A stretch of DNA of 33,226 nt from Elusimicrobia bacterium CG03_land_8_20_14_0_80_50_18. GTDB lineage: Bacteria; CG03. A model generated the notes under the pieces. It did not search any database, was not told the DNA's origin, and saw only the letters and a list, made by a program, of their open reading frames with translations. The position numbers and the translations under genes are program-made. Shown here piece after piece: positions 23,237 to 32,149 of this stretch. Within the stretch, counting starts at the first letter, position 1. Each line of letters opens with the position of its first letter. The stretch is taken from NCBI GenBank assembly GCA_002780705.1, contig PEUP01000014.1, positions 327-33,552 on the forward strand, given 5' to 3'.

Positions 23237-24373
23237 ATGAAAAAGGAAATCCTGTTTTCACCGGGGCCCACAAATGTGCCCTCGGAGATCCTGTTGGAAG
23301 GCGCGAAAAGGACCATCCACCACCGCACCAAAGCTTTCACGGCAATGCTGGAAAAGGCGGAAAAAGGCCTGGCCGGAGCTTTTGACACCAAGGGCGATGT
23401 TTACATTCTCACTTCTTCCGGAAGCGGCGGGATGGAGACGGCTGTCGTCAATTTTCTATCCCGCAACGACAATGTGCTAATACTCAACACCGGAGCTTTC
23501 GGCAGAAGATGGGCCAATATAGTGAAGGCCTACGGCATTATGGCGGATGTGCTGGAATATCCGTGGGGAGAGTCCTTTAAGCTGCGGGATGTGGAAGCAA
23601 AGCTCAAGGATAAAAAATATAAAGCCGTCCTCTGCCAGCTGGGAGAAACCTCAACTGGAACCGTCAACGACATCAAAGCCCTCGGCGGCATAATGCCCAA
23701 GGACACTCTTCTCATCGTTGATGCCGTAAGCAGCCTGATGACGGAAGAATTCCACATGGACAAATGGAATGTGGATATCTGTGTGAGCGGCTCGCAGAAA
23801 GGCCTTATGATGCCTCCGGGACTCGCTTTCATCGCTTTGCGAAAAGGCCTTGATGCAGAACTGGGCAAAGGTGATCTGCCGAGTTTTTATTTTTCGCTCG
23901 TACATGCGAAAGCTTCCAGAGAAAAAGGCCAGACGCCCTGGACGCCGGCCGTCAACCTAATCTACCAGCTCAACAAGGCGCTTGAGATGCTTAAAGAAGA
24001 GGGTCTGGACAATGTCATCCAGCGCCACAAAGACATGGCCTCCATCGCCCGCAAAACAGTCGTTGAAATGGGCCTGGAACTTTTTTCGTCGGCCCCTTCA
24101 AACGGCATCACGGCTGTCAAAGTGCCGGAGGGAATGGACGGTTCAAAACTCATAGAGCACATCTGTGAAAAATACGGTGTGAGATTCGCCAACGGCCAGA
24201 GGGAATACAAGGGAAAAATCATCAGGATAGCGCACATGGGTTATGTGACTGTCCCCGATATACTCATGGCTCTAAACTGCCTGTGGCTGGGGCTCAAAAA
24301 ATACGGCTTTAAAGCCCGCCCGGGCGCGATCATCACCGCTCTTGAAACCGCCGCCGGGCTGGACAACAAATAA
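23237..24373 (+). CDS. Class-V aminotransferase (alanine-glyoxylate / serine-glyoxylate type)
   Basis: A 378-residue PLP enzyme of fold type I. The N-terminus LFSPGPTNVPSEILL and the ITRTHR-like IHHRTKAF block mark the alanine-glyoxylate/serine-pyruvate aminotransferase group, which in many bacteria acts as phosphoserine or small-amino-acid transaminase. The PLP lysine is Lys188 in SGSQKGLMMPPG, and the PLP-phosphate segment is TSSGSGGMETAV (59-70). The ATG follows AAGGAG by about 7 nt. It ends 32 nt from a convergent gene. No serA gene is adjacent to settle the substrate; alanine, serine or phosphoserine are all possible. Confidence 0.88.
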   Translation: MKKEILFSPGPTNVPSEILLEGAKRTIHHRTKAFTAMLEKAEKGLAGAFDTKGDVYILTSSGSGGMETAVVNFLSRNDNVLILNTGAFGRRWANIVKAYGIMADVLEYPWGESFKLRDVEAKLKDKKYKAVLCQLGETSTGTVNDIKALGGIMPKDTLLIVDAVSSLMTEEFHMDKWNVDICVSGSQKGLMMPPGLAFIALRKGLDAELGKGDLPSFYFSLVHAKASREKGQTPWTPAVNLIYQLNKALEMLKEEGLDNVIQRHKDMASIARKTVVEMGLELFSSAPSNGITAVKVPEGMDGSKLIEHICEKYGVRFANGQREYKGKIIRIAHMGYVTVPDILMALNCLWLGLKKYGFKARPGAIITALETAAGLDNK

Positions 24374-24405
24374 ACTCAGTAGAAGCAGCATCCGCCGCGC
24401 TCGCG
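24374..24405. other. Convergent intergenic gap without visible terminator
   Basis: Only 32 nt separate the ends of the aminotransferase gene (plus) and the DUF2344 gene (minus). There is a GC-rich CGCGCTCGCG but no stem with a T-run for either strand. Confidence 0.4.
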
Positions 24406-24852
24406 TTAAAAAATAAATTGAACGCGGACGACGGGCGGAGATATTTTTTCGCCGGAACCGAACACAATGGTTTTGCGGACAATCCGCGGGAATAATCCCA
24501 GAATATTTGTCTTCTTTTCATAGACGGCGGCTTTGGGCTGGGGGGCTTTTCCCCGTATGATTTCAGTTTTCAGAACTTCAAGGCCGGGCGGGAAATGAGC
24601 GGCGAAGCGGCTGAAAATTATATCCCCCGGATAATCGTTTATGAGTTTCACATCTATGTATTCGCAGAGAGATTCCACGCCCAGAGAGAGCGCGGGCGAT
24701 GAGGAAAACTTGAGCTTTCTCTTGTAACCCTGGCCCGTCACAAAATCAAGGCCCGTCCTGCGCAGAGCCATGTCTATGTGCATCATTGTGTCCAGATGGC
24801 CCATCAGCACAAAGCTGCCCGTCTTGGAATATGTGATCCTTATTTTTATCAT
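24406..24852 (-). CDS. Short radical-SAM-associated protein (DUF2344/TIGR03936)
   Basis: A 148-residue protein that begins with the family signature: KIRITYSKTGSFVLMGHLD, then ALRRTGLDFVTGQGYKRKLKFSSSPALSLGVES and EYIDVKL. The family is found as partner, or C-terminal fusion, of the B12-binding radical SAM protein just upstream. Its function is unknown. Usual members have roughly 200 or more residues; here the C-terminal part is cut short and ends in PPVVRVQFIF. It overlaps the radical SAM gene at ATGA. The gene ends 32 nt before a convergent neighbour. Confidence 0.85.
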   Translation of the reverse strand: MIKIRITYSKTGSFVLMGHLDTMMHIDMALRRTGLDFVTGQGYKRKLKFSSSPALSLGVESLCEYIDVKLINDYPGDIIFSRFAAHFPPGLEVLKTEIIRGKAPQPKAAVYEKKTNILGLFPRIVRKTIVFGSGEKISPPVVRVQFIF

Positions 24853-26471
24853 CTGCCTTCTATGAGATGCTTCACCTGATTGTAATCTTCTTCAAGCTCT
24901 TTTCGCGGCGCTATGTCTATTTTTTCCCAGGGAAGCGCGCCCTTTGAAAAATCCCTGCGGGCGTAAGAGTCCGCGTTCAGCCCCGCCTCTTCCAGCACTT
25001 TTATTTTTTCGGCGGAACTGTCTGTAAAAACAGCCGGCAAGCCTGAAAGAATCCCTCCGAGCCGCGCGTCACCGCGGGATAAGACGCTCTCCAAAAGAGC
25101 GTCTTCCACCGAGGGATGGCGAATATCAACACCCCTCAACTCCATTTTGAATCTTTTGAGTTTCTCCGCCATTTCGCCCGGGTTCCATAGAGGCACTCTC
25201 TCAAAGGGCGTGTGCGCGGCGGGAACAAAGGGAGAAAGTGTGAGCGTCACCTTCAAGCCTGTTTTTCTTATCTTTTTCACGGCCCTTATGTTTTCATCAA
25301 TGTCCGCGTCCGTCTCGCCGGGAAGGCCCAGCATCAGATATATTTTTACATCCCTGAAACCGGCGGCTTTGATATCTCTCATCATCCGCTCAAATTCGTC
25401 GGGCGGGGTTATTTTTCCTATTATCTCCTGCATGCGGGGTGAGAAAGTCTCCGGCGCGAAAGTCAGATTCACCTGGTTGAGAGGGAGTATCTTCATGACA
25501 CAGTCAATGGATCTCCTCTCCGGCCGCAGCGACGGTATTTGCAGTGATATACCCCGCTTCCTCAAAAACGGTATTATGCTCTCAACGACTTCTCCGATGT
25601 GCGGATATTGCGGACTGCTCAGAGAGCTCAGCGACAAACCTTTCCAGCCCGTGTTCGCGAGAGAGGCAAATATTATTTCTTTGAGCTCCTCAAGCGGCCT
25701 CACGCGCAGGGGAGAATAAAACCTTTTAGCCTCGCAAAAACGGCAGTTGTTGGGGCAGCCCCTCATCACCTCTATATCCAGCCTGTCCTGTAAAGTCCTT
25801 ATGTTGGGAATAACGGGTTTGAGGGGATAATACTCACTCTTAAGGGGGCAATGCACTTTTTTCACGCCGCGGCTTTCGCCGGGAACATAAACCCCTTCAA
25901 TGACCGCGAGCGCTTTCTTAACAGAAGCGCCTGCTGAGCCGGAAGAGGCGAGCGTATCCAGCATTTTTTCTATCACTTCTTCGCCGTCACCGACTATAAA
26001 AGCGTCAAAGAAATCCTCAACCGGCACAAAATTGGAAACACCCGGGCCGCCGGCGATGATGAGCGGATATGAGCCGTCGCGGCCGGTGACTGGGATACCC
26101 ATAAGGGCGAAAAGCCCGGGAAGATCAAAAAAACAGCCCTTCGCCGGAAGAGTGATCCCCACCAGATCAAATTCCCGCGCCGCGCGGCCGGATTCAAGCG
26201 ACAGAAATTTTTCTTTTCCCGAAACTATGGCCTCTCTCATATCAGACTCGGGCATGAAAGCGCGCTCGCAGAGGCTGTCTGTCCGGGAATTGATGATATG
26301 GTATAGAACGCTCATACCCAGCGACGACGCTCCCATCTGATAAACGGCGGGGCTGACAATAAGCGCCTTCAAAGGCGTTTTATTCCAGTCTTTTTTTATG
26401 GAAAACATCTCCCCGCCCGCGTACTGCGCCGGACGCTCATAAGTGAGCAGATTTTTAATTCTTTTTTCCAA
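24849..26471 (-). CDS. B12-binding-domain radical SAM protein (TIGR03960 type)
   Basis: A 540-residue protein of unknown reaction, paired in many bacteria with DUF2344. The N-terminal half (about 30-200) is a cobalamin-binding-like Rossmann region: LIVSPAVYQMGASSLG, LESGRAAREFDLVGIT, IIAGGPGVSNFVP and FIVGDGEE. The radical SAM barrel follows, with the Fe-S motif CPNNCRFC (Cys239, Cys243, Cys246). Later segments FAPETFSPRMQEIIGK and YLMLGLPGETDADI match the SAM-binding strands. The start is TTG (26469-26471), supported by an AGGGA tract and by the family's N-terminal RPAxYxGGE pattern starting at residue 13. It follows rodA by 15 nt. Confidence 0.9.
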   Translation of the reverse strand: MEKRIKNLLTYERPAQYAGGEMFSIKKDWNKTPLKALIVSPAVYQMGASSLGMSVLYHIINSRTDSLCERAFMPESDMREAIVSGKEKFLSLESGRAAREFDLVGITLPAKGCFFDLPGLFALMGIPVTGRDGSYPLIIAGGPGVSNFVPVEDFFDAFIVGDGEEVIEKMLDTLASSGSAGASVKKALAVIEGVYVPGESRGVKKVHCPLKSEYYPLKPVIPNIRTLQDRLDIEVMRGCPNNCRFCEAKRFYSPLRVRPLEELKEIIFASLANTGWKGLSLSSLSSPQYPHIGEVVESIIPFLRKRGISLQIPSLRPERRSIDCVMKILPLNQVNLTFAPETFSPRMQEIIGKITPPDEFERMMRDIKAAGFRDVKIYLMLGLPGETDADIDENIRAVKKIRKTGLKVTLTLSPFVPAAHTPFERVPLWNPGEMAEKLKRFKMELRGVDIRHPSVEDALLESVLSRGDARLGGILSGLPAVFTDSSAEKIKVLEEAGLNADSYARRDFSKGALPWEKIDIAPRKELEEDYNQVKHLIEGR

Positions 26472-26486
26472 GATATTCCCTGTTAT

Positions 26487-27719
26487 TCAGTAACCTTTGG
26501 CTGTGGCGTAAATGTTCATCGCCATTCCCAGCATCATGAGATAAACGGCGGTGGCGGTCCCGCCGTAAGAAAGAAAAGGAAGCGGCAGCCCCGTTATCGG
26601 CATTATGCCCAGCGTCATTCCTATGTTGAGGAATGTCTGAAAAAACAGCACGCCGAATATGGAAAGAGCGAGGAATGTGCCCTGCTGATCAAGAGCCATA
26701 ACCGCTATTTTGATTATCCGTGAAAAGAGGATAAAATATGCCAGCAGTATAAGAAAAGAGCCCACGAAGCCGAACTCCTCGGCGATTGAGGCAAACATAA
26801 AATCGGTGTATTTACCCGGCAGAAAACCCAGGCGCGCCTGGGTGCCCCGGCGGTAACCCTTTCCTCTGACCTTGCCGGAACCTATCGCTATAAGGCTTTG
26901 GGAAAGATGATAGCCGGAGTGAAGCGTGTCTCTGGCGGGTTGCACAAAATTCAGTATCCTGTCTTTCTGATAGGGTCTGAAACCCGCGGCCACTTTATGG
27001 GAAAAAAACGCGCTAAGTAAAAAAATCCCGAAAAAAAACAGCACCGCGACATGGGCTTTCCTGATATGCATAAGAACGCGCATAAACACATACACCAGCG
27101 CAAAGGCCGCCGCCGCCATCTGCGCAAGCCAAATGAAAGCGTCAGGCCTCATGCAGAAAAAGATTATTTCGGCCGACACTATAGCCGTGATAACAGAGAC
27201 AAATACAAGCAGGCCCGCATTCTGGCTGAAATAAAGGAACATAAACCATATAAAAATGAAGACCAGTCCCGTTCCCATATCCGGCTGTTTGAGCACAAGT
27301 AACAAGGGCAGAGCGGCGAAAGCGCTTAAAAATAATATTGTCCTGAAACTGTTTCTGGAACTGTAATTCCTGCTGAGATAATATGTCAGGAAAATAATCG
27401 TCGTGAATTTCGCGATCTCGGAGGGCTGAAAAACAATGAAGCCCGCTCCGAGCCACGAACGGGAGCCGTGCACGGAATACCCCGCCGCAAGCGTAAGGAG
27501 AAGAAGGATTATCCCAAGAACATAAAACACTATTGCCCTGAATCGCAGAAATGATTTGTATTTTGTAAATGCGAATATAACCATTCCGGCAAATCCCAGA
27601 AATATGGAGAACAAATGCCTGTAAAGCATATCGCCCGAAACATAAGATATGTTCTGGAGGCTCCCCATTACCAGCAGAAAAAGAGCAGGAATAAGTATCA
27701 GCGGGTCAAATCTTTTCAT
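26487..27719 (-). CDS. rodA: RodA, SEDS-family peptidoglycan glycosyltransferase
   Basis: Polymerises lipid II for side-wall growth as partner of PBP2. The 410-residue protein has about 10 membrane helices. The C-terminal signature GLPLPFLSYGGTA (about 377-389) and the periplasmic stretch QKDRILNFVQPARDTLHSGYHLSQSLIAIGSGKVRGKG (split over the extracellular loop) are typical of RodA/FtsW. The ATG overlaps the end of mrdA by 14 nt, so both are co-translated. The linkage with mreBCD and mrdA separates it from FtsW. Confidence 0.95.
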   Translation of the reverse strand: MKRFDPLILIPALFLLVMGSLQNISYVSGDMLYRHLFSIFLGFAGMVIFAFTKYKSFLRFRAIVFYVLGIILLLLTLAAGYSVHGSRSWLGAGFIVFQPSEIAKFTTIIFLTYYLSRNYSSRNSFRTILFLSAFAALPLLLVLKQPDMGTGLVFIFIWFMFLYFSQNAGLLVFVSVITAIVSAEIIFFCMRPDAFIWLAQMAAAAFALVYVFMRVLMHIRKAHVAVLFFFGIFLLSAFFSHKVAAGFRPYQKDRILNFVQPARDTLHSGYHLSQSLIAIGSGKVRGKGYRRGTQARLGFLPGKYTDFMFASIAEEFGFVGSFLILLAYFILFSRIIKIAVMALDQQGTFLALSIFGVLFFQTFLNIGMTLGIMPITGLPLPFLSYGGTATAVYLMMLGMAMNIYATAKGY

Positions 27720-29457
27720 TTTTAATTTTTATATATTCTTCCCATATCGCGCGCGAGACAGGCCCCGCGACAGCGGCGCCTTTACCTCCGTGTTCAAGCA
27801 CAACCGTGAGAGTGAAATCATCCAGCTCCCCGCCGCCGAATGATACAAACCAAGCGTGATCATCGCCGGAAGGGTTCTGGGCTGTGCCCGTTTTGCCGTA
27901 GATCTCCTCGCCCTCTATATTAATAACCCTGCCCGTGCCGTCGGTTACGACTTTGCGCATCGCTTCCTTCAGGAGCTTAAATACGCCCTCGCGCAGATTG
28001 TACTGCTTCACCTGTTCAGGGCGGGCTTCATACTCAATCCTGCCGTCGGGGGCAACAATTCTTTCCACAAGATATGGACGGTAAATCAGCCCTTCGTTTG
28101 CCACCCCGGCCACAGCCAGCGCCATCTGCAGCGGCGTTAACCACAAAAAGCCCTGGCCTATGCCCATGTTAATGGTGTCACCGGGGAGCCAGGCGCGCTT
28201 ATGCGCTTTTTTCTTCCAGGCCGGCGTCGGTATAACGGTGGGAAGTTCCCCCTGAATATCTTTGAGGACATTGAGATCCAAACCCATCATACTCGCGTAT
28301 TTAGACAAATTTTTGACGCCCGTCTCCAGAGCCGTGTTATAGAAATACACATTGCAGGATTGCGCAAATCCGTTCATAAAATCCATCTCGCCGTGGCCCT
28401 TTTCTTTCCAGCAGCTGAAATCCATTCGGCCGTATTTGAAGATTCCCTGACAATCTATTTTTTTATCAATGTCTATGGCCGACTCGTTCAAGGCGGACGC
28501 GGCGGTGATGATCTTGAAAACCGAGCCGGGCGGATATTTCATCTGTATGATTCTGTTGACAAGAGGCATTTCCGGCGAAGCCATCATGAACGAGACCTTG
28601 GCCGCGTCATCACCGAAAGCTCCGGGATCAAAACCGGGGGAACTGACAAAAAGAAGCACAGCGCCCGTTTTCGGGTTCATCGCCACAGCCGCGCCGGGAC
28701 GGCCCTGAAAGGCCTCATAAGCTTTTTTCTGTAAACGCGAATCAACGGTTATTGACAGCTCGTCGCCCGTGGAAGGGAGCACCCTCCCCTTGACCTCTAT
28801 AATATCTCCGGCGGCTGTCACTTCCACTATCTCGCCTCCGGGAGAACCGAAAAGATAACTGTCAAAAGTTTTTTCAAGGCCTGATTTCCCATGAAGAGAA
28901 CCGGGATAGGAATAACTCATAGCCCGCGCGCGGTCCGGCAGAGTTTCGCTCAGATATCCCGTCACATGGCTGAAAATATGTTCATGGGGATAGAATCTTT
29001 TTGGGGATTTGATAATTCTCAATCCGGGGTACTCGTTTATGACCGAGGCCATCGCTATCAGCGGGCGCCCCTTCAGATCGCGTATCAGTGTTTTGAGAAT
29101 CTCCCCTTTTTTCAGAGATCTGGTCAGAGAATCTTCCATGCTCTTCAGAGAAACACCGGTAATCGCGCGAACATCATTTTTAATTTTAGCGGAAAGCGAC
29201 CCCTGAGAGACAAGATCGTATGATATATAAGTAGCGGCGACTGTCCTGCCGTCGGAAGAAATAATACGCCCCCGGTTGGGCGGCACGATGAACCTTTTAA
29301 GATAATTGTCCCGGGATCTTTCCGAGAAGGTGAAGCCCTTTAATATCTGCACCTGAAACAATCTTAAGAAGAGCAGAAGAAAAAGCGCTATAAAAGCCAC
29401 CTGTATCGCCCTGATGTATTTGACGAAATAATCCCATCCCCTGTCCTTATACCACAT
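27706..29457 (-). CDS. mrdA: Penicillin-binding protein 2 (elongasome transpeptidase)
   Basis: Inner-membrane D,D-transpeptidase for cell elongation, 583 residues. It has an N-terminal membrane helix (about 18-33), a pedestal domain and the transpeptidase domain. Active-site motifs are SVFK (Ser312-Lys315), SCN (367-369) and KTG (522-524). Between the first two lies a Cys/His-rich stretch (Cys336, Cys349, His355, then Cys368 in the SCN motif). It recalls the metal site known near the active site of E. coli PBP2; that is an inference. The start follows mreD by one base and the end overlaps rodA. Confidence 0.95.
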   Translation of the reverse strand: MWYKDRGWDYFVKYIRAIQVAFIALFLLLFLRLFQVQILKGFTFSERSRDNYLKRFIVPPNRGRIISSDGRTVAATYISYDLVSQGSLSAKIKNDVRAITGVSLKSMEDSLTRSLKKGEILKTLIRDLKGRPLIAMASVINEYPGLRIIKSPKRFYPHEHIFSHVTGYLSETLPDRARAMSYSYPGSLHGKSGLEKTFDSYLFGSPGGEIVEVTAAGDIIEVKGRVLPSTGDELSITVDSRLQKKAYEAFQGRPGAAVAMNPKTGAVLLFVSSPGFDPGAFGDDAAKVSFMMASPEMPLVNRIIQMKYPPGSVFKIITAASALNESAIDIDKKIDCQGIFKYGRMDFSCWKEKGHGEMDFMNGFAQSCNVYFYNTALETGVKNLSKYASMMGLDLNVLKDIQGELPTVIPTPAWKKKAHKRAWLPGDTINMGIGQGFLWLTPLQMALAVAGVANEGLIYRPYLVERIVAPDGRIEYEARPEQVKQYNLREGVFKLLKEAMRKVVTDGTGRVINIEGEEIYGKTGTAQNPSGDDHAWFVSFGGGELDDFTLTVVLEHGGKGAAVAGPVSRAIWEEYIKIKNEKI

Positions 29458-29458
29458 A

Positions 29459-29938
29459 TCAGCGCATCTGTTTGCGGTTTTTTAAAACCGTGTTAAACAG
29501 CGCCGCCAGTAAAATCCCCGTTATCACAGCCCGCGGCAGCAGCCCCGCTAAAGACGGGATATTTATGGGTATGAAATTATGAAATAAAAACAGGAAAAGA
29601 AAATGAAACACGGATGCCGAAAAGCCGAGAATGAATTGCCCTCCGAAACCGGCCATGTCAAAATTCTCGGAAAATTTTTTAACACCATAGACGATAATGA
29701 GAAAACTTATTGAATCAAAAGATAGGGGATGTCCGCAAAGAATGGATGAAACGGCGCCAAGCAGAAAAGCGTAAAGATAGCTGTGCGCAGCAGGGAGCTT
29801 TGAAGAAATAAGTATAATGCTAGCGATAAAAAGAGAGGGGCTTATATCGGGGAAAGTCCGCGGAGAGAGAGGGTTCAATAGAAAAATCTGCGCATAGGGG
29901 ACAAGGAGCATAAAAAGAAATGTTATGAGTATATTCAT
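29459..29938 (-). CDS. mreD: Rod shape-determining protein MreD
   Basis: Small inner-membrane protein of the elongasome. It has 159 residues and about five hydrophobic helices, with the family-like opening NILITFLFMLLVPYAQIFLL and the loop SFDSISFLIIVYGVKKF. MreD is poorly conserved; the call rests mostly on its size, helices and position between mreC and mrdA. It overlaps the mreC stop (ATGA). Confidence 0.88.
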   Translation of the reverse strand: MNILITFLFMLLVPYAQIFLLNPLSPRTFPDISPSLFIASIILISSKLPAAHSYLYAFLLGAVSSILCGHPLSFDSISFLIIVYGVKKFSENFDMAGFGGQFILGFSASVFHFLFLFLFHNFIPINIPSLAGLLPRAVITGILLAALFNTVLKNRKQMR

Positions 29939-30759
29939 TTTGTCAGCACAAAAAGATTCTCCGGCACATTCGCGTTATAGGCCGTCTCCACCGATATCGC
30001 GTATTCTCCCGCGCCGCCCTTATGGGCTTTGGTCACCACACCGCAGAAAATTCCCGGCGGGAACTTGGCGTCCCAGCCCGATGTAAAGAGCCTCTCGCCT
30101 TTATTTATGCTGACCTCTCTTGACGGCCAGACAAAATCAAGGGTACATTTACCTTCGGAATAACCCATGAGCACGCCCCAGAAAGAATTATTTTCATCCG
30201 TGACGGACACACGAAACGCTTTGTTGGATATCAGCACACATTCCGATACTGAATCCGAAATTTTTTTTCCAATAACACCGGCCAGCACCCATCCTGGCGG
30301 CCTGTATGAAAAAAGCGGATCGCCCTCCTGATAAGCTCCGTTATAATTTCTGAGAAGTAAAATATTCGCGTTTTTCCCTATATTACCGTACGGAAAAACA
30401 GGCAGGAGCTTTGATTTGGCCGGAAAACCCGACGGGGCAAATTTGTCGCTCAGCGCCTCTTCTATTTTTTTTCTTTTCTCCAGTTCTTTTTCAAGCTGCA
30501 GAATTGTATAACCTTTTTCAAATAATTCCTGCTCGCGGGCGCGCAGCCTTCTGTCCATGGCGGCAAGATTAAAAAATTTACCGGGGAAATGAGAGAGGTC
30601 GAGCAGCGCCTCGCGGCTTTTCGCATAAGGCGTGTAATAGATGTATTTGGTGAAGAGCCTTATCTCTTGCGTTTTACGGGCGGGAACAATGAAACAAAGG
30701 AACGCTGACAGAAAGAGAAAGATGATAAAAAAAATCTTCCCCCTGTCGCTCTCATGCAT
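29935..30759 (-). CDS. mreC: Rod shape-determining protein MreC
   Basis: Bitopic inner-membrane protein linking the MreB filament to PBP2 in the periplasm. The 274-residue protein has one N-terminal membrane helix (about 9-25), a helical coiled-coil (about 60-100, LRAREQELFEKGYTILQLEK) and two beta domains. The family-type segments are GWVLAGVIGKKI and KGERLFTSGWDAKFPPGIFCGVV. It overlaps mreB by 8 nt and mreD by 4 nt. Confidence 0.92.
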   Translation of the reverse strand: MHESDRGKIFFIIFLFLSAFLCFIVPARKTQEIRLFTKYIYYTPYAKSREALLDLSHFPGKFFNLAAMDRRLRAREQELFEKGYTILQLEKELEKRKKIEEALSDKFAPSGFPAKSKLLPVFPYGNIGKNANILLLRNYNGAYQEGDPLFSYRPPGWVLAGVIGKKISDSVSECVLISNKAFRVSVTDENNSFWGVLMGYSEGKCTLDFVWPSREVSINKGERLFTSGWDAKFPPGIFCGVVTKAHKGGAGEYAISVETAYNANVPENLFVLTK

Positions 30760-31789
30760 ATTCCTTCTGGGCTCTCTTTATCTCTTCAAGAGTTTCAAGA
30801 TATTTCCCCGCGCCAAGCGCCACGCAAACCAGAGGATCCGGAGCGCGCCGCACGGAAAGATATGTTTCCTGCTGTATTAGATTCTCAAGGCCTTTGAGCA
30901 GCGAACCGCCGCCGGCCAGCACTATGCCGTTCTCAACAAGATCGGATGACAGCTCGGCGGGCGTCTCTTCAAGAGTCGCTTTAATCGCGTCCACTATGCG
31001 TTTTACCGGCGCCGAGAGCGCCTGCCTTATATTCTGGGAACTGACCTCTATGGTTTTGGGAAGCCCGGAAACCTGATCGCGGCCCTTCACATTCATCTTC
31101 AATTCATCCTCGAGAGGGAAGGCAGAACCCACATTGATTTTTGTCTGTTCGGCCGTACCCTCGCCTATGAGAAGGTTATGCTTTTTCTTGAAAAAATCTT
31201 CTATGGCCTCATCCATAGCGTCACCGCCCACCCTGACAGAGCGGGATATCACCATCTCGCCCAAAGATATCACGGCCATTTCTGTTGTGCCGCCGCCGAT
31301 ATCAACTATCATCCTGCCCGAAGGCTCGGCAATCGCCATGTCACTGCCTATGGCCGCGGCCTTGGGCTCTTCTATCAGATATACCTCTCTGGCCCCCGCG
31401 CCTTCGGCGGCTTCCTTGACGGCCCGCCGCTCAACCTGGGTGATGCCGGAAGGCACGCCTATCACGACGCGCGGCCTGAGAAAACTGAAAGAGGTCTGGG
31501 CTTTCTTTATAAATCTGGATACCATGCGCTCTGTGGCGTCAAAATCAGCGATAACGCCGTTTTTGAGCGGCCTCAAAGCTATGATGCTGGCCGGAGTTCT
31601 GCCGAGCATACGCTTGGCCTCAACGCCCACGGCTATCACCCTGTCATGAGCGGTGTCTATCGCGACAACGGACGGCTCCTGAAGAACAATACCCCTGCCT
31701 TTTACATAAACCAGCGTATTGGATGTTCCAAGATCCATGCCTATGTCGTTATTAAAAAGACCTTTTAAAAATTCTGTCACTTTGCTCAT
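30752..31789 (-). CDS. mreB: Rod shape-determining protein MreB (bacterial actin)
   Basis: Membrane-bound actin homologue that guides side-wall synthesis. It has 345 residues. Actin-fold ATP motifs are phosphate-1 MDLGTSNTLVY (18-28), phosphate-2 IVDIGGGTTEMAVI (161-174) and the adenosine motif GIVLAGGGSLLKGL (near 290-303). An amphipathic N-terminal helix (SKVTEFLKGLF) fits membrane binding. AAGGAG lies 9 nt before the ATG. The gene is only 24 nt after rplQ, so it may be expressed from the ribosomal alpha operon. Confidence 0.97.
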   Translation of the reverse strand: MSKVTEFLKGLFNNDIGMDLGTSNTLVYVKGRGIVLQEPSVVAIDTAHDRVIAVGVEAKRMLGRTPASIIALRPLKNGVIADFDATERMVSRFIKKAQTSFSFLRPRVVIGVPSGITQVERRAVKEAAEGAGAREVYLIEEPKAAAIGSDMAIAEPSGRMIVDIGGGTTEMAVISLGEMVISRSVRVGGDAMDEAIEDFFKKKHNLLIGEGTAEQTKINVGSAFPLEDELKMNVKGRDQVSGLPKTIEVSSQNIRQALSAPVKRIVDAIKATLEETPAELSSDLVENGIVLAGGGSLLKGLENLIQQETYLSVRRAPDPLVCVALGAGKYLETLEEIKRAQKEYA

Positions 31790-31813
31790 TGGGGATCACT
31801 CCTTCTCAATGCT

Positions 31814-32149
31814 TCATTTAACCAATTCTATTCTGCATATCTCAGCGCCGTCGCCCTGCCGGTTGCCCATGCGTATAATCCTCGTATAACCGCCGGGTCT
31901 GTCTTTATACCTGACGCATAGCTCTTTAAAAAGCTTGGCCAGAGCCGGGCGCGATTTTATGTGCTTGGCGGCCTCCCGGCGCGGATGTATTCCGGAGCCC
32001 TTCGCTGTCGTTATAAGTTTCTCCACAAAACCCCTGAGAAACTTGGCTCTGGATACAGTCGTTTCTATCTGCTCGTTCATTATCATGGTCTCGGCCATGC
32101 CCCTCATCATACTAAGCCCGTGAGCGGCGTTCACTTTTAAATTTTTCAT
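31814..32149 (-). CDS. rplQ: 50S ribosomal protein L17 (bL17), N-terminally short
   Basis: Large-subunit ribosomal protein, 111 residues. The core matches bL17: HGLSMMRGMAETMI, IETTVSRAKFLRGFVEKLITTAK, LFKELCVRYKDRPGGYTRI and a C-terminal RIELVK. The usual basic start of the family (MRHRK..G..L) is missing; only KNLKVNAAH precedes the core, so about seven residues are absent. No alternative start codon lies just upstream in frame. The ATG overlaps the rpoA stop (ATGA). Confidence 0.93.
   Translation of the reverse strand: MKNLKVNAAHGLSMMRGMAETMIMNEQIETTVSRAKFLRGFVEKLITTAKGSGIHPRREAAKHIKSRPALAKLFKELCVRYKDRPGGYTRIIRMGNRQGDGAEICRIELVK

Noticed and set aside
30641..30880. Plus-strand small frame over the mreB-mreC junction
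   Set aside because: It lies opposite the ends of two clear genes and shows no ribosome site.
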